A stretch of DNA of 64,000 bases, taken from Gracilaria domingensis (lineage: Eukaryota > Rhodophyta > Florideophyceae > Gracilariales > Gracilariaceae). Location: assembly GCA_022539475.1 (NCBI GenBank), contig VCMS01000029.1, positions 248,001 through 312,000 on the forward strand. Direction: 5' to 3'. The number at the start of each line of letters is the position of its first letter. Position 1 is the stretch's first letter. The notes beneath the pieces were generated by a model. It did not search any database. It saw only the letters and a program-made list of their open reading frames with translations, and had not been told where the DNA came from. Shown here one piece after another: positions 62,853 to 64,000 of this stretch. The translations under genes were made by a program, and so were the position numbers.

Positions 62853-63764
62853 ATGAAACTGAGAAGTCTATACAGTTCCTGTCTATGCGGTACTTGTGGC
62901 AGTATGGTGACTGTATCAGGAAAAATGGCAGAGGAACAGAGAGACTTGGCGGAAATTTCACCCAATACCTTGTCTAAGTTCATATATGCCAATGGTTACG
63001 GTATATTAAGTTCCGTTGATGGAACGTTGAAAAGAGAAGGAGAGTCAATTCCAGAAGAAGTTGTGAAGTGTATGAAGTTCATTGACGAACGTGTTGGTTT
63101 CGGACTTGTCACAGGGGGTGATGTGGGCGACGTGGAGGGGAAAATGGAAGGACTCGGAGACTATAAGTTTGGTGTCTCGGCGAATCATGGAGCTTTCCTG
63201 CGTTTCTCTGACGAGAGGGAAATTAAGGGTGCATTCAATGATCACACCCTTGACCACACTGTTGACGGACTACTGTTCCTGGCAAGGGATTTGAATAGGA
63301 GGCATGGTATTGTGAATGATGATGACAAGGGGTTCGTGGAGACCAGAAGTGATAGTGGCCTTCCCAATTTCGTGTACAACAAACTGTAGCAGTGGAAAGA
63401 AGAAGTGGATTCTGCTATTGGGGACCTGTTGCAGAAGATGGATGCGTTTGTTATCTATCCCGGCGATAAAAGTTGCGAAATTGTGGACAAGCGATACACA
63501 AAAGGAAGCGGAGGAGAAAATCTTGTGGATAATGAACCGAGATTTATTGATACGGATGACGTCGTGACGTTCGGAAGTGCTTTGAGCGACGGGCCTTTGC
63601 ATGAGGTAGGCGTGTACGGCGTTCACGTCAAAGAAGATTGTATCCCGGGTGGAGTACACAACCTGTTTGAAAGCGTGGAGGATGTACATTCGATAATTAT
63701 GTTGGTGGCTCTGTTGTACGGCTACGAGGAAAAGCAGCACGATAAAAACCACCATGAATCATAA
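62853..63764 (+). pseudogene. HAD-IIB phosphatase, trehalose-6-phosphate phosphatase-like, interrupted
   Basis: One frame of 303 codons contains a single in-frame TAG about 178 codons in. Features in order are GYGILSSVDGTL (motif I position), FGLVTGGDVGDVEGK (motif II region), SANHGAFLRF (matching the EHG-x-x-R of trehalose phosphatases), DKGFVETRSDS, then AFVIYPGDKSCEIVDKRYTK followed by GS (the pG...vEv...KG segment) and FGSALSDGPLHE (motif IV region). The first motif has Ser where the nucleophilic Asp of DxDGT is expected, so it would probably be inactive even without the stop. Mannosyl-3-phosphoglycerate phosphatase is an alternative HAD-IIB relative. A paralogue lies convergent at the window edge. 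Confidence 0.55.
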
Positions 63765-63816
63765 AAGGGTATTGAGATATATACGACACTTTTATTACTG
63801 AGATCTCATATCATAG

Positions 63817-64000
63817 CTAAGTATTACAGGCATCGTAGCACTTGAAACAAATTCCAAGAGCATTTCTAAACCATTGACACTTATATTTTCTGTACCCGTA
63901 CAGTTCTGCCACCCTTCTGATGGTCTCATGCACGTCCTCCACCCCATCAACAAGATATGTTACCGCTGCTGGATGGTCTTCTCCCTTCACATGAACTGCC
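63817..64000 (-). CDS. C-terminal end of a paralogous HAD-IIB (trehalose-phosphatase-like) gene, cut by window edge
   Basis: The minus-strand frame is open from the window edge to a TAG at 63817-63819, giving 60 codons. It reads AVHVKGEDHPAAVTYLVDGV then EDVHETIRRVAELYGY, clearly related to the C-terminus of the plus-strand gene (GVHVKEDCIPGG, then VEDVHSIIMLVALLYGY). It then extends into a Cys-containing tail (CQWFRNALGICFKCYDACNT). It is too short to judge function; homology to the neighbour carries the call. The two genes are tail to tail with about 50 bp between stops. Confidence 0.6.
   Translation of the reverse strand, partial: AVHVKGEDHPAAVTYLVDGVEDVHETIRRVAELYGYRKYKCQWFRNALGICFKCYDACNT

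Overview
The window looks like nuclear DNA of a compact, intron-poor photosynthetic eukaryote. A florideophyte red alga of the Chondrus type is my best guess, but this is inference. The evidence is a set of long single-exon genes for eukaryotic proteins (plastid fibrillin, a plastid HAD phosphatase resembling the SOQ1 HAD domain, an organelle-type tRNase Z, U1/C2H2 zinc fingers, a Golgi-type glycosyltransferase), separated by large blocks of chromovirus LTR elements and DNA transposons. I found no confident tRNA, rRNA, CRISPR array or bacterial operon. An assembly gap of N lies at 51150-51475.

Layout. 1-13.3 kb is a housekeeping block: fibrillin (+, cut by the window edge), then on the minus strand a five-finger zinc-finger protein, a HAD phosphatase, a probable mitochondrial protein, tRNase Z, a large helical protein of unknown role and a type II membrane glycosyltransferase. 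13.3-16.4 kb has no gene but holds nested long inverted repeats (MITE-like). 16.4-23.8 kb is chromovirus 1, with pol on the minus strand and a convergent 803-residue ORF on the plus strand. 23.8-36.4 kb is AT-rich and degraded: two Tnp2/CACTA-type transposon remnants, an interrupted charged ORF, and an LTR-like block at 27.4-28.4 kb related to the end of chromovirus 2. 36.4-46.3 kb is chromovirus 2, more broken but with the same layout as element 1. 46.3-48 kb is rich in hairpins and carries a tandem 414-bp-offset duplication. 48.2-51.7 kb is a DDE transposase gene (Tnp2/Plavaka-like) interrupted by the N gap. 51.7-54.7 kb has no clear gene.

The most unusual part is 54.7-62.6 kb. Two genes diverge from an almost perfect inverted repeat with arms of about 330 bp that itself contains two smaller palindromes. 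Leftward runs a decayed fusion of a beta-class DNA amino-methyltransferase (DPPF, FAGT) with a SET domain. Rightward runs a ParB-like domain joined to a 2-oxoglutarate/Fe(II)-oxygenase-like domain. Writer-type and oxidase-type chromatin enzymes sharing one symmetric promoter suggest a mobile or selfish epigenetic module that I cannot match to a described system. To its right, a broken HAD-IIB (trehalose-phosphatase-like) gene faces, tail to tail, a paralogue that runs off the window edge.
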